A stretch of 60,137 bases of DNA from ANME-2 cluster archaeon (GTDB lineage Archaea > Halobacteriota > Methanosarcinia > Methanosarcinales > Methanocomedenaceae). Below, piece by piece: positions 45,196 to 54,376 of this stretch. How positions within the stretch are numbered: the stretch's first letter is position 1; every line of letters starts with the position of its first letter. The stretch lies in assembly GCA_014237145.1 (NCBI GenBank), contig JAAXOC010000096.1, positions 1 to 60,137 of the forward strand, given 5' to 3'. The notes under the pieces are model-generated. The model did not search any database. It had not been told where the DNA came from and was given only the letters and a program-made list of their open reading frames with translations. A program made the translations under genes and the position numbers.

Positions 45196-46638
45196 TTAAA
45201 CCCTCTGGATTATCATCTTGCGCACTTCTTTGGCATCGGCACGGCCTTTGGTCTTCTTCATTACCTGACCCATCAGGAAATTAACAGCTTCCTGCTTGCC
45301 ATTCTGGTAATCAGCCACTGCGCCTGGATTCTCGGATATGACCTCTTCCACCGCCGCAGTCACAAGATCGCCACCAGCCTTCAGCAGTCCCTTTGCAGCC
45401 ACGACCTCATCAGGAGTGCCGCCCTCATCCAGTATCGTACGGATAACCTCCACACCACTTTGCTCTGTGATCTTATCCCCGGCCAGCAGTTTCACCATTT
45501 GCACCATATTTGCGCTGGCAAATGCATCTATGCCAAGGTCCCTGTAATTGAGTTCACCCTTTAGTACATCAGCAATCCACACGGCAGCCAGTTTCGAGTC
45601 AACCTCAGCCGCCACTTGCTCATAGAAATCTGCCACCTTCTTCTCAGAGGTCAGGCTCTTTGCATGGTCATCAGTAATATCATATTGGGACACAAACCTC
45701 TCCCGCCTGGCATCAGGCAGTTCAGGCAGGGTCTTAGCAATCCCGGGCGCCCAGTCAGCCACCCTCAACGACACCAGGTCAGCCTCAGGGAAATAGCGAT
45801 AATCATGCGCCTCCTCCTTGGTCCTCAGGCTAACAGTTACACCCCTGGCCTCATCAAAGTGCCTGGTCTCCTGCACCACCTTACCGCCCCGGCGCAGCAG
45901 GTTCTTCTGCCGCACTATCTCGAACAGCAGCGCCCGCTCCGCACCCTTGTGGCTGCTGATATTCTTCACCTCTGACCTGCTGCCGCCGGACAGTGAGATA
46001 TTGGCATCCACCCTCATAGAGCCTTCAAGTGTGGTATCTACCACATCCAGGTATTCCAGGATATTGCGCAGCTTATCCAAAAACCGGCGCGCCTCTTTCG
46101 GGCTCCTTATGTCGGGCTCGGTCACAATCTCAAGCAGTGCCACACCACTGCGGTTATAATCGATAAGTGTGTACTTTGAGCGCTCGATACTGCCGCCCTC
46201 ATGCACCAGCCGGCCCGGGTCCTCTTCCATATGAGCCCGGTTGATGCGGACACGGACCTCGCCATCCTCTCCCTCGATATTTATGTAGCCGCTTGAGGCA
46301 ATCGGGTAATCGTACTGTGTTATCTGGAACCCCTTTGGCAGGTCAGGATAGTAGTAGTTCTTCCTGTAGAACTGGGTATGCTCCTCAATGGAACAGTTCA
46401 GTGCCAGCCCCACCTTGATGGAATATTCCACAGACTTACGGTTTATTACAGGCAGCGACCCTGGCAGTCCCAGGCATACGGGACAGGTATGTGTGTTGGG
46501 CCCGTCGTCGTGGTAGTCAAGTGGGCAGCCGCAGAATATCTTGGTATTGAGCTTGTTCAACTGCACATGTATCTCAAGTCCTATCATCACACCGACCTCG
46601 TCCAGGTATGGACGCAATTTCAGACTTTCCTCCCGCAT
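45196..46638 (-). CDS. gatB: Asp-tRNA(Asn)/Glu-tRNA(Gln) amidotransferase subunit B
   Basis: GatB is the kinase/tRNA-binding subunit of GatCAB, which converts Asp-tRNA(Asn) or Glu-tRNA(Gln) to the amidated forms. The 480 residues show GLEIHVQLNTK-like GLEIHVQLN near residue 19, CPVCLGLPGSLPV, and a C-terminal YqeY-like tail ending in MGQVMKKTKGRADAKEV. The gene starts right at the gatA stop codon. Confidence 0.96.
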   Translation of the reverse strand: MREESLKLRPYLDEVGVMIGLEIHVQLNKLNTKIFCGCPLDYHDDGPNTHTCPVCLGLPGSLPVINRKSVEYSIKVGLALNCSIEEHTQFYRKNYYYPDLPKGFQITQYDYPIASSGYINIEGEDGEVRVRINRAHMEEDPGRLVHEGGSIERSKYTLIDYNRSGVALLEIVTEPDIRSPKEARRFLDKLRNILEYLDVVDTTLEGSMRVDANISLSGGSRSEVKNISSHKGAERALLFEIVRQKNLLRRGGKVVQETRHFDEARGVTVSLRTKEEAHDYRYFPEADLVSLRVADWAPGIAKTLPELPDARRERFVSQYDITDDHAKSLTSEKKVADFYEQVAAEVDSKLAAVWIADVLKGELNYRDLGIDAFASANMVQMVKLLAGDKITEQSGVEVIRTILDEGGTPDEVVAAKGLLKAGGDLVTAAVEEVISENPGAVADYQNGKQEAVNFLMGQVMKKTKGRADAKEVRKMIIQRV

Positions 46639-48054
46639 CTATACCACCTCCGGTGCTTTTGTGTGAAGCTCAGTGTTCTGCTCAAAAGTATAGGCGGTCC
46701 TGATTATGGTCTCCTCATCAAAATGCTTCCCCATTATCTGCAACCCGATCGGCAGCCCGTTTGAGAAACCACACGGCAATGAGATTGACGGCACGCCTGA
46801 GAGGTTCACAGGCACAGTGTTCACGTCTGCCATATAAAGGGTTAAGGGGTCGCTGATCTTCTCGCCCAGTTTAAATGCGGGTGTGGGCATAGTAGGTGCG
46901 ATAAGTACATCCGTACTTTTCAGCGCCCGCTCGAAGTCCTGCTTGATAAGTGTTCTGACCTTTAGGGCCTTCAGATAATACTTGTCCATATACCCTGCCG
47001 ACAGCGCATATGTACCCAGGAGTATGCGCCGTTTCACTTCCTCGCCAAACCCTAGTGCCCGTATCTCGCTGTATGTAGTATGCCAATCGTGGTCCTTTTC
47101 CAGGCGCAGCCCATAGCGCATACCGTCGAACCGGGCCAGGTTTGAAGATGCCTCGCTCATGGCAATGACATAATAAGCAGCCAGTGCATACTTTGTGTGC
47201 GGCATCTCCACTTCCTGCCACGATGCTCCCAGGTCTTCCAGCCTGTGCACGCCGTCCCAGACCGACTTTTCCACAGCCTGGTCTATACCCTCGCCAAAGT
47301 ATTCCTTTGGTACGCCAATGGTAAGTCCCTTCACATCGTCAACCAGAGCTTTTGTATACTCCTTCTCACCAGGTACGGAAGTGGAATCCCGCGGGTCATG
47401 TCCGGCTATCACATTGAACAGCAGTGTCATATCTGCCACATTAGAAGCAATGGGTCCTATCTGTTCCAGGCTGTTGGCATATGAGATCAAGCCGTACCTG
47501 GATATCACACCATAAGTGGGTTTTAGCCCCACCACGCCACAAAATGATGCCGGACACCTGACAGACCCGCCCGTATCAGAACCAAGGGCCAGCGGCACTT
47601 CACCTGCTGCTACAGTGGCCGCACTGGCGCCTGATGAGCCGCCAGGCACCGTTTCTGTGTTCCAGGGATTAAGTGTAGGCCCGTAATGACTGGTCTCTGT
47701 GGATGTCCCCATGGCGAATTCGTCCATATTCACCTTGCCAACGATAACAGCCCCCGCCTCTTTCAGGCGCTCAATTACATGGGCATCATAGGGGGGTATA
47801 TAGCCACCCAGGATCCTGGATGCGCATGTGGTCTGAATACCTTTGGTTGAAATATTATCCTTGATGGCAATTGGTACGCCTGCCAGCGGTCCGGTATGTC
47901 CCTCCGCCTTCTTGGCCGCCTCAAGGGCAGACTCCTTTGCCACGGTGATGAATGTATTGAACTTACTGGTCTCGATCCTGTCAATGCACTGGCTTACAAC
48001 TTCTTCTGCTGACGAATCCTGTATTGTTGCCAGGGTTTGTGATACTGTGATCAT
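46639..48054 (-). CDS. gatA: Asp-tRNA(Asn)/Glu-tRNA(Gln) amidotransferase subunit A
   Basis: GatA is the glutaminase subunit of the amidase family that releases ammonia for transfer through GatB. The catalytic Lys-Ser-Ser triad region is visible as [21 protein letters not shown] and [17 protein letters not shown]. The length of 471 is normal. It lies between gatC and gatB in a compact operon. Confidence 0.96.
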   Translation of the reverse strand: MITVSQTLATIQDSSAEEVVSQCIDRIETSKFNTFITVAKESALEAAKKAEGHTGPLAGVPIAIKDNISTKGIQTTCASRILGGYIPPYDAHVIERLKEAGAVIVGKVNMDEFAMGTSTETSHYGPTLNPWNTETVPGGSSGASAATVAAGEVPLALGSDTGGSVRCPASFCGVVGLKPTYGVISRYGLISYANSLEQIGPIASNVADMTLLFNVIAGHDPRDSTSVPGEKEYTKALVDDVKGLTIGVPKEYFGEGIDQAVEKSVWDGVHRLEDLGASWQEVEMPHTKYALAAYYVIAMSEASSNLARFDGMRYGLRLEKDHDWHTTYSEIRALGFGEEVKRRILLGTYALSAGYMDKYYLKALKVRTLIKQDFERALKSTDVLIAPTMPTPAFKLGEKISDPLTLYMADVNTVPVNLSGVPSISLPCGFSNGLPIGLQIMGKHFDEETIIRTAYTFEQNTELHTKAPEVV

Positions 48055-48063
48055 TACATTACC

Positions 48064-48345
48064 TCAGAGTATCCTTGGGGCCTTGAAGTAGCCGTCCTGT
48101 GTTTTGGGTGCATTGCCGATGGCCTCGTCCTGGGTGAGGCAATCAGTTACCTTGTCATCCCTGAAAACATTGTTCATTTCCAGTACATGGTACGTGGGCT
48201 CAACGTCCCTGGTATCCACCTCATCCAGCTGCCCGAAATAATCAAGTACGGAGTTCAACTGGTCCGCATATCCCTCAAGCTGCTCCTCTTCCATTTTCAA
48301 CCTGGCAAGCCAGCCAATATGTTCCACGTCCTTGGTTGTTATCAT
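48064..48345 (-). CDS. gatC: Asp-tRNA(Asn)/Glu-tRNA(Gln) amidotransferase subunit C
   Basis: This 93-residue GatC has the typical start VEHIGWLARLKMEEEQL and the central LDEVDTRDVEPTYHV motif. It wraps around GatA and stabilises the complex. It overlaps the upstream asparagine-synthase-like gene by four bases. Confidence 0.94.
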   Translation of the reverse strand: MITTKDVEHIGWLARLKMEEEQLEGYADQLNSVLDYFGQLDEVDTRDVEPTYHVLEMNNVFRDDKVTDCLTQDEAIGNAPKTQDGYFKAPRIL

Positions 48346-49277
48346 GATGTTACATCCAGTTTAATCCTGTTTTTCCCTGCAACCGAATAAAGATATTTTC
48401 TTATATAGCCTTTGTCTTGCTTTTTGAACCCTGCCTGTCTGGCAAGTCTGCCAAGGCCTGCCCATACCCCGCTGCCATACTGCATGGCCTTTTTGTCCCG
48501 CCATGCAATCTCGGCCGGTACTACACTTTCTGCAGCCCTGCGCAGGATGTATTTGCCGACCAGTTCGCCATCAAACTCCCTGACCTTTAATACAGCCGGA
48601 ATGGAAAGGGCCAGCTCAACCACATCAGGGTCAAGAAATGGGGCTGCCAGTTTTATTCCCGCTGCCTCTGCCACGGTATTATCCCGCAGGATATCCCTCC
48701 GGGGCAGTCGTGCCACATCTGCGACAATGGCTTCATGCAGGGAAGCTGTGCTCTTTTTAATAATCTCCTTATACCTGTGATACCCTCCGAACAGTTCGTC
48801 AGCCCCCTGCCCGGTCAACAGCATGTTGATATTTCTACTCTTTGCCTCTGTGCTTGCAATGTACAGTGGCACACCCAGTGAGATAGCCATGGGATCTGCA
48901 GTCTCCAGGGCTTCGATAACACAGGGAATTGTCGATTCAAGATCATCAAGGTCAATTATCTTAAGAATGAGACTGTTCTTTAGACCCAATAATTGTGCAG
49001 CAGTGGATGCCCATTTCACATCATTTGACCCTGAAAAGCCAACTGTAATAAGTGTTATATCAGGTACATGCCTGACAGCCAGTGCTGTTATCAGTGAACT
49101 ATCCACTCCTCCTGAAAATAATACAGCACAATCAGGTGCAAGATATTTTTTTACACTCTTCGACAAAGTTGTAATGATCATCTCCGGCACTACAGTCTCG
49201 TCGTTGGTATCGTCATTGGTATCGTCATTGGTATCGTCATTGGTATCGTCTTTGGTAATGTCTGACCTTGTGTGCAT
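48342..49277 (-). CDS. asparagine-synthase-like ATP pyrophosphatase without glutaminase domain
   Basis: This 311-residue protein contains only the synthetase half of AsnB: the PP-loop LFSGGVDSSLI near residue 54, and TGQGADELFGGYHRY. The N-terminal glutamine-hydrolysing domain is absent, so it would need free ammonia or another partner. The N-terminus instead carries four Asp-Asp-Thr-Asn units from a DNA tandem repeat. It leads the gatCAB operon (four-base overlap with gatC), linking it to asparagine metabolism or Asn-tRNA formation; the reaction is not proven. Confidence 0.8.
   Translation of the reverse strand: MHTRSDITKDDTNDDTNDDTNDDTNDETVVPEMIITTLSKSVKKYLAPDCAVLFSGGVDSSLITALAVRHVPDITLITVGFSGSNDVKWASTAAQLLGLKNSLILKIIDLDDLESTIPCVIEALETADPMAISLGVPLYIASTEAKSRNINMLLTGQGADELFGGYHRYKEIIKKSTASLHEAIVADVARLPRRDILRDNTVAEAAGIKLAAPFLDPDVVELALSIPAVLKVREFDGELVGKYILRRAAESVVPAEIAWRDKKAMQYGSGVWAGLGRLARQAGFKKQDKGYIRKYLYSVAGKNRIKLDVTS
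49199..49260. repeat. 12-bp tandem repeat (about five units) inside the asparagine-synthase-like gene
   Basis: Units of TCATTGGTATCG, with slight changes in the first and last, encode the repeated Asp-Asp-Thr-Asn tail on the minus strand. The unit length is a multiple of three, so copy-number changes keep the frame. Confidence 0.9.
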
Positions 49278-49411
49278 TGGAACCTCCTATGTCATGAGTA
49301 ATTAAAATATGTTTTTGCAGGATATGATCTGAGCATTTTGAACTTTGAATCAATCTATGACCCGACAAAAACCTTTATCACACACACCCCACATAAATCC
49401 TCTGACCAACC

Positions 49412-50464
49412 ATGAACAAAAAACTCTATGTTCCCCACCCCGGACACTTCGACGGCCTTAAGCAAATGCTGGAAAGCTCAGATGATATCTATTCCATCTA
49501 TATGGCAGGTTCGCCCGACTACATAGGCACGGGCAGGGTCAACCTGGGCCATGCCGGACTGGAAGAAGTCGCCAGGCATACCGAATACTGCCACAGTAAA
49601 GATGTAAAGATCGAGATGGTTCTGAACAGTTCATGCATGGGCGGCCAGCAGCTTACTACAGAAGGATATAACCTCATACACTGGTACATCGCAAACCTTG
49701 AGAACATAGGTGTGGATACCGTAGTAGTAGCAGATCCGTACCTGATAGAGATGATCGCCAGCGAGTTCAACATCCCTGTGGTGGTCAGCGTACTGGCATT
49801 TGTTGACAGCCCACAGAAGGCTGAATTCTTCGAGCAACTGGGAGCCTCGTCCATTGTGGTGGACTCCAACGTGAACCGTCATTTCGATGTGCTTGAAGCC
49901 ATCAGGGATGCAGTGGACTGTGAACTAAAACTCCTTGTGAACGAAGGCTGCCTGTACCGGTGCCCGTTTAGGTATGCCCATTTCAACTTCTTCTCCCATG
50001 TCAACGGCCCGCCACCCCGACCTAATGTGCAGGACGACTATTATTACCACAAATGCCTGACCCTGCGCATCAATGACCCATCGCTGATCCTGAAATCACC
50101 TTTCATCAGACCAGAGGATCTAAAGGAATATGCCCACATCACAGATGTATTCAAGATAGGCGGACGCTCGCATTTCATTAACTGGATACTGAACTGTGTC
50201 AACGCTTATGCCGCTGAGAGCTACGACGGAAACCTGATGGACCTGATGGACTGCCCCAAAGACCTGGTAGATCTGTTCAATATCCCGAATAAAGCACTGG
50301 ACGGGGTCATCGAGCAATGGAAAAAGCACAGCACGGTCTGCCATACATGCGGGTACTGCCAGCGCAAGATATCAGAGATTGCGCAAGTGTATGACCATAA
50401 AGGCACTTCTGATGAGAAACTGGTACAGTGGAACACTATAACAAAAAAAGGAATTGAGACCTGA
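49412..50464 (+). CDS. U32-family peptidase-like protein
   Basis: This 350-residue member of the U32 (collagenase-like) family has an N-terminal barrel (MAGSPDYIGTGR) and the family motif LVNEGCLYRCPFRYAHFNF near residue 170. Extra cysteines (CHTCGYCQRK) near the C-terminus may bind a cluster or metal. U32 proteins are increasingly linked to RNA or cofactor hydroxylation rather than proteolysis, so the activity is left open. The next gene overlaps its stop codon by one base. Confidence 0.82.
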   Translation: MNKKLYVPHPGHFDGLKQMLESSDDIYSIYMAGSPDYIGTGRVNLGHAGLEEVARHTEYCHSKDVKIEMVLNSSCMGGQQLTTEGYNLIHWYIANLENIGVDTVVVADPYLIEMIASEFNIPVVVSVLAFVDSPQKAEFFEQLGASSIVVDSNVNRHFDVLEAIRDAVDCELKLLVNEGCLYRCPFRYAHFNFFSHVNGPPPRPNVQDDYYYHKCLTLRINDPSLILKSPFIRPEDLKEYAHITDVFKIGGRSHFINWILNCVNAYAAESYDGNLMDLMDCPKDLVDLFNIPNKALDGVIEQWKKHSTVCHTCGYCQRKISEIAQVYDHKGTSDEKLVQWNTITKKGIET

Positions 50465-50850
50465 TGAAACCGGAAGAACTTTTAAAGACACGTGCCGACC
50501 TGGAGGACGGCATAAAGCGGCTAATTGGCCGCGCAGTAATGGTGATCGAACTTGACATTTTTGCCCTGCCGTGCGGTTGTTTTGGATATACTGCTAATTT
50601 GAGGGGATTCCAGGTGGACGACCTTGAAGTATTCGAAGAACATATCCTGAAACTGCTGGAAAGTACATCTGAAGCCGTAGGTTCTCCTTCAAATTTTATA
50701 TTTGCCAGGATAATCCCAGGCACGCAGGAAATTGCTTCTGTGAATGTGCGCAACCTGTGCCCGCGCTGCTATTCTGATTTTGCATCAACATCAGGCAAAC
50801 GGCCGAGACCGGATATTTTTATTCTGCGCATGAACAAGCGTAAGAAGTAA
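50464..50850 (+). CDS. unknown protein coupled to the U32 gene
   Basis: This 128-residue soluble protein is not recognised. It has cysteines at CGCFG in the first half and CPRCYSD near the end, which could form a metal site. The start codon shares a base with the U32 stop (TGATG), so it is translated with that gene and may serve the same pathway. Confidence 0.65.
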   Translation: MKPEELLKTRADLEDGIKRLIGRAVMVIELDIFALPCGCFGYTANLRGFQVDDLEVFEEHILKLLESTSEAVGSPSNFIFARIIPGTQEIASVNVRNLCPRCYSDFASTSGKRPRPDIFILRMNKRKK

Positions 50851-50911
50851 CATTCGAAAACCTAATATAATATAAGTATTATTCATTATAGATTAGCCAT
50901 TGGTGATTATA

Positions 50912-51043
50912 ATGGATGAGCTTATGGAATACAAATGTGTGGAATGCTTACGCTACGATCCTGCTGAGGATATGTGTGAAATCCATTACTGGATCGACCC
51001 CTATGAAAGTGTATGCGGGTTATTCATTTTGGCCCCGGATTGA
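50912..51043 (+). CDS. small cysteine-rich protein
   Basis: This is a 43-residue frame with CVEC near residue 9, then cysteines at about residues 22 and 35, resembling a short zinc-finger-like fold. There is no clear Shine-Dalgarno sequence. Codon quality and the cysteine spacing suggest a real gene, but it is too short for certainty. Confidence 0.4.
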   Translation: MDELMEYKCVECLRYDPAEDMCEIHYWIDPYESVCGLFILAPD

Positions 51044-51147
51044 CCAAAATGAAAATGCATGCAGGTTATTCATACCAACCTCTGATTAATCTTGCGATCA
51101 TCCCGAAATACGAATCCTGTGGATTGCTTTACTGATAAGTAGTTTTC

Positions 51148-52059
51148 CTATGAAAACATCGTATCTATCTGTTCCAGTTTATTATTCAGAATTGTATCAA
51201 TAGTATCGCTAACGTCTTCGATACAAGTGAAATTGTCGTACTTCCTTTCCAGTCGCTTTTCCCAGTTATCCTTTACCAGGAATAGTACCTTGCCATATTC
51301 TTTCAACAACCCGAACCTATTTTGTTCAAATACTTTTGCCTGTCTGGCATTCCCGAAAATATCCATATATATTTGTTTGGAATTTTCTGCATCAATGGTT
51401 TTTCCAGGCAATTCATTAAGCACCTTACTATAATAATCCATAACCAAAGTGTTAACAGTGTCGAAGTCATTTATCAAATCCCAGATCTTTAAGACGATCT
51501 GTTCAGCTTCAATATTTCTCGGGGTTTCGTATTCTTCTTTCAGGACATTTGCCCCTGACTGATTCTTTTTCAGATAGAAATGAGGTGTTTTCCATTCGGT
51601 CTGGAAATCAGCAGCAAACCGTGCAAGCCGTTCAAAGTAAAAATCCATTTCAAAGATATTATCAGGTACAGTGCACATCTTTTCATTTAATAGACTTGAT
51701 GGTTTCACATCAAATTCATAATCTATATATGATTTTAATGGGATTTTACCATCCATGTCTTGCAACTTGTTATAGTTTGCAAGCCATACTTCCCAGAACT
51801 TTTTTGAAGCGGCAGCATTTTCTTGTATGAATATGAAACTTTTCTCCTTTTCAGTCACAAATCCTTTTGGGATTAGCAAATTGTCAATGAGGTCATCGAA
51901 AAATGCTGCCTCATGCTCTAATTTTTTCTTTTTTAGTTCCTGACGCTCTTTTTCAGCTTCTTTTCGCCTTGGATTGCCATTCAGGTAACCAGGGGCATTA
52001 GCCGAACTTCCATCTATTACAGCCTCTGCAATCTCTGATGCGGTTTTTTCACTATTCAT
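51148..52059 (-). CDS. unknown soluble protein with coiled coil
   Basis: The 303-residue protein has a charged coiled-coil stretch (RRKEAEKERQELKKKKLEHE) near residue 31 and an otherwise helical, acidic body. No known domain or membrane segment is seen. It is divergent from the next gene, with about 150 bp between them holding both promoters. Confidence 0.6.
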   Translation of the reverse strand: MNSEKTASEIAEAVIDGSSANAPGYLNGNPRRKEAEKERQELKKKKLEHEAAFFDDLIDNLLIPKGFVTEKEKSFIFIQENAAASKKFWEVWLANYNKLQDMDGKIPLKSYIDYEFDVKPSSLLNEKMCTVPDNIFEMDFYFERLARFAADFQTEWKTPHFYLKKNQSGANVLKEEYETPRNIEAEQIVLKIWDLINDFDTVNTLVMDYYSKVLNELPGKTIDAENSKQIYMDIFGNARQAKVFEQNRFGLLKEYGKVLFLVKDNWEKRLERKYDNFTCIEDVSDTIDTILNNKLEQIDTMFS

Positions 52060-52207
52060 ATCACTTTCACCTATCTGGAATTTATCACTAATAATAATAC
52101 ATTAAGATAAATTAATCTAATGTCATTATAAAAAACCCGAGTGAACATTGATGTTTACATTCGTAGCATTAATAAAGAAGAAGCTCATATAAGTTATTCT
52201 GGTAGAA

Positions 52208-53713
52208 ATGGAACGACGCAATATTACACTTGAAAAAAAGCATCTGGATATTCTATCTTCACTCCTTGAAAAGAACGAGGGGAACATAAGTGCAAGCATC
52301 AGGGAGATTATCGAGTTCGCGGACATGATGATCAAAAGCCATGGCAGCCTTGAGAACGCCATAGATGATGCAGTATCAAGTGAAAAGATAGAGAACCAGC
52401 GGGTTTTAGTTGACAAACTTATCTGGCAGTGGTTACTTGGTAACAGCCAGGGCATTCTTCCGGAAAAAGGCGTTGTTAAGGGGCTTTTTGAGCCAGTACC
52501 TTACCCATATATTGATAATCTCGTGGAGCAGGTCAATGAGTTGTGTATCAGGATGGGATGGAGGACTAAAACAAGGTTCGAGCCATCTTCAACATATATC
52601 CTTTCAGGTGGGAGCGAGGGGCAGCGAGCGCTCATCTTGAAATTGATCTGCCTGTTCATAGCAGATTATAATATCGGTATTGAACATATTTCCAACCGGT
52701 ATTCTGAGACCAGCATCAGGTTCATTGAAAGAAACAACGCAAGTGAGGCTTACAGGGACTGTCTGGTACATCTTGGTGACCTGGGCACAACCATCCAAGA
52801 GATCCGAACAAAACAAGAATTCTGGAAAACCCTTGTCGGCACTCACATTAATACTAACTACCAGATGGTAACGATCCACAGGAAGAATTACGAGAAGATG
52901 ATGTCCGGCCAGGCGACTGATGATACTGACCTGTTCTTGATCTATACTGGACTGCCCAGGCGGGACATTAACCTGCAGGCACTCCTGCCAATGATAAAAT
53001 CCGTATTTGAAACCTCACGGATTGTTGACAGGATCGATATTGACCAGGACCAGCTCACGATATTCCATTCATACTCAAATAAGGAGGTCATCGAATCCAT
53101 AACCGAAACACTGGTGAACATACTGAAGATGAATGGTTATCATTATGAACCTGTTGAAGTCTCAAGTTTAATAGTCCTGCAGCATAAGCGGGAGATTGAA
53201 GGAAGAATTTCTGAACTGGTAGACAGCCTTATGAGTTCAAGAGGCGGTTTTAGCAATGAACTGATGGCCTTTTTAATTTTCCTTGACGGAATAAAGGATA
53301 AAAAGGAGATATATACTACAGTTGAAAAACTGGGAATACGAATGGGTGAACAGATAATTAAGGAATATGAAAGGGAATTTAATATTAGTGACTGGAATCT
53401 GGAGACGTTTAAAACGGCATTCTCTGATATTGATTTAAAACTTGGCCGTGAATCAGACCTGGAACTGATCGACCCTAATGTGATGCATTATGTAGTCACC
53501 AAATGTCAGTTCGTACACCCTCATGGAAAATTCAATATTCACCTATGTAATATTACTCATGGTTTACTAAAAGGTGCCACTGACTACGTATTCAAGGGCG
53601 ATGCAGTGATAAAATCCAAAAGGACAATCGGGAGAGGAGATGATCTTTGTGAGTTCTACATTGTACTCCAGACAAAATTAACTATGCCTTCCAGCAGATC
53701 GTATGACCTGTAA
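52208..53713 (+). CDS. unknown regulator-like protein with ribbon-helix-helix N-terminus
   Basis: The 501-residue protein begins with a sequence resembling a CopG/ribbon-helix-helix DNA-binding unit (MERRNITLEKKHLDILSSLL, then SASIREIIEFAD). The C-terminal domain (CQFVHPHGKFNIHLCNITHG, then GATDYVFKG) resembles V4R/MetH-like small-molecule sensing domains in outline, with conserved-looking Cys and His. It could be a ligand-responsive regulator. Both domain assignments are tentative. Confidence 0.55.
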   Translation: MERRNITLEKKHLDILSSLLEKNEGNISASIREIIEFADMMIKSHGSLENAIDDAVSSEKIENQRVLVDKLIWQWLLGNSQGILPEKGVVKGLFEPVPYPYIDNLVEQVNELCIRMGWRTKTRFEPSSTYILSGGSEGQRALILKLICLFIADYNIGIEHISNRYSETSIRFIERNNASEAYRDCLVHLGDLGTTIQEIRTKQEFWKTLVGTHINTNYQMVTIHRKNYEKMMSGQATDDTDLFLIYTGLPRRDINLQALLPMIKSVFETSRIVDRIDIDQDQLTIFHSYSNKEVIESITETLVNILKMNGYHYEPVEVSSLIVLQHKREIEGRISELVDSLMSSRGGFSNELMAFLIFLDGIKDKKEIYTTVEKLGIRMGEQIIKEYEREFNISDWNLETFKTAFSDIDLKLGRESDLELIDPNVMHYVVTKCQFVHPHGKFNIHLCNITHGLLKGATDYVFKGDAVIKSKRTIGRGDDLCEFYIVLQTKLTMPSSRSYDL

Positions 53714-53772
53714 AATATAATTGTAATCATAATTAGAATTATAACTCTAGAGGCTGTAAAACGATACCTACC

Positions 53773-54285
53773 CTATTTGATCACATCAACCAGGGCCACC
53801 CTCTCCAGCACCAGTTCAGGTATCTTGCTCTCACCTACAGCATCCAGTTCATCGTAAGTTATATTGAAAAATTCCAGTAAGCCGTCCTGCTTGGCCTTTG
53901 AATATTTAAGTACTGCAGGGTCAACGGTATCCAGCACTTCATTTACTGCACTAATAGCATCATCCACACCGTTGTAACCTGCCACTACCACAGCTACACG
54001 GTTATCCCCTGTTTTTACACCCATGCCCAGTGCCCGGCCAATCTGCAGGTTACCCGAAGCATACAGCATTATCTCCATTCCAAGGTTATTTGCAGTATTC
54101 CTGCCCGATCCAAATGACCTTATGGCCTTCCCTACAGCGAACATCAAGTGCCTGCTACCTGATACCAACTCAGCGTTCAATGCCTGCACCGTTACATTTT
54201 GAGTGCTTTCGATGTCTGAGAGTTGTTTGAGAAATCTACCCAGGTCTGTAATATTGACCAACCCGCCTATTATCTGGATATTCAT
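53773..54285 (-). CDS. cgi121: KEOPS complex subunit Cgi121
   Basis: This 170-residue protein fits the Cgi121/TPRKB family, which binds tRNA within the KEOPS complex making t6A at position 37. Typical segments are the core helices RHLMFAVGKAIRSF and RNTANNLGMEIMLYASG, followed by RQI-like QIGRALGMGVK. The start at 54285 is chosen over an upstream frame start that would overlap the divergent carB gene. Confidence 0.85.
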   Translation of the reverse strand: MNIQIIGGLVNITDLGRFLKQLSDIESTQNVTVQALNAELVSGSRHLMFAVGKAIRSFGSGRNTANNLGMEIMLYASGNLQIGRALGMGVKTGDNRVAVVVAGYNGVDDAISAVNEVLDTVDPAVLKYSKAKQDGLLEFFNITYDELDAVGESKIPELVLERVALVDVIK

Positions 54286-54376
54286 TGTGTAGATACTAAC
54301 CTTTGAAATAAAAAGAATATCGGTGTAATACAAAAGAGTATTAAGCCATAATGTCCCTTCTGGAGAAGGTGAAGAT

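Noticed and set aside
49198-49260. Possible CRISPR-like array
   Set aside because: The 12-bp units are contiguous without spacers and lie in a coding frame, so this is a simple tandem repeat.
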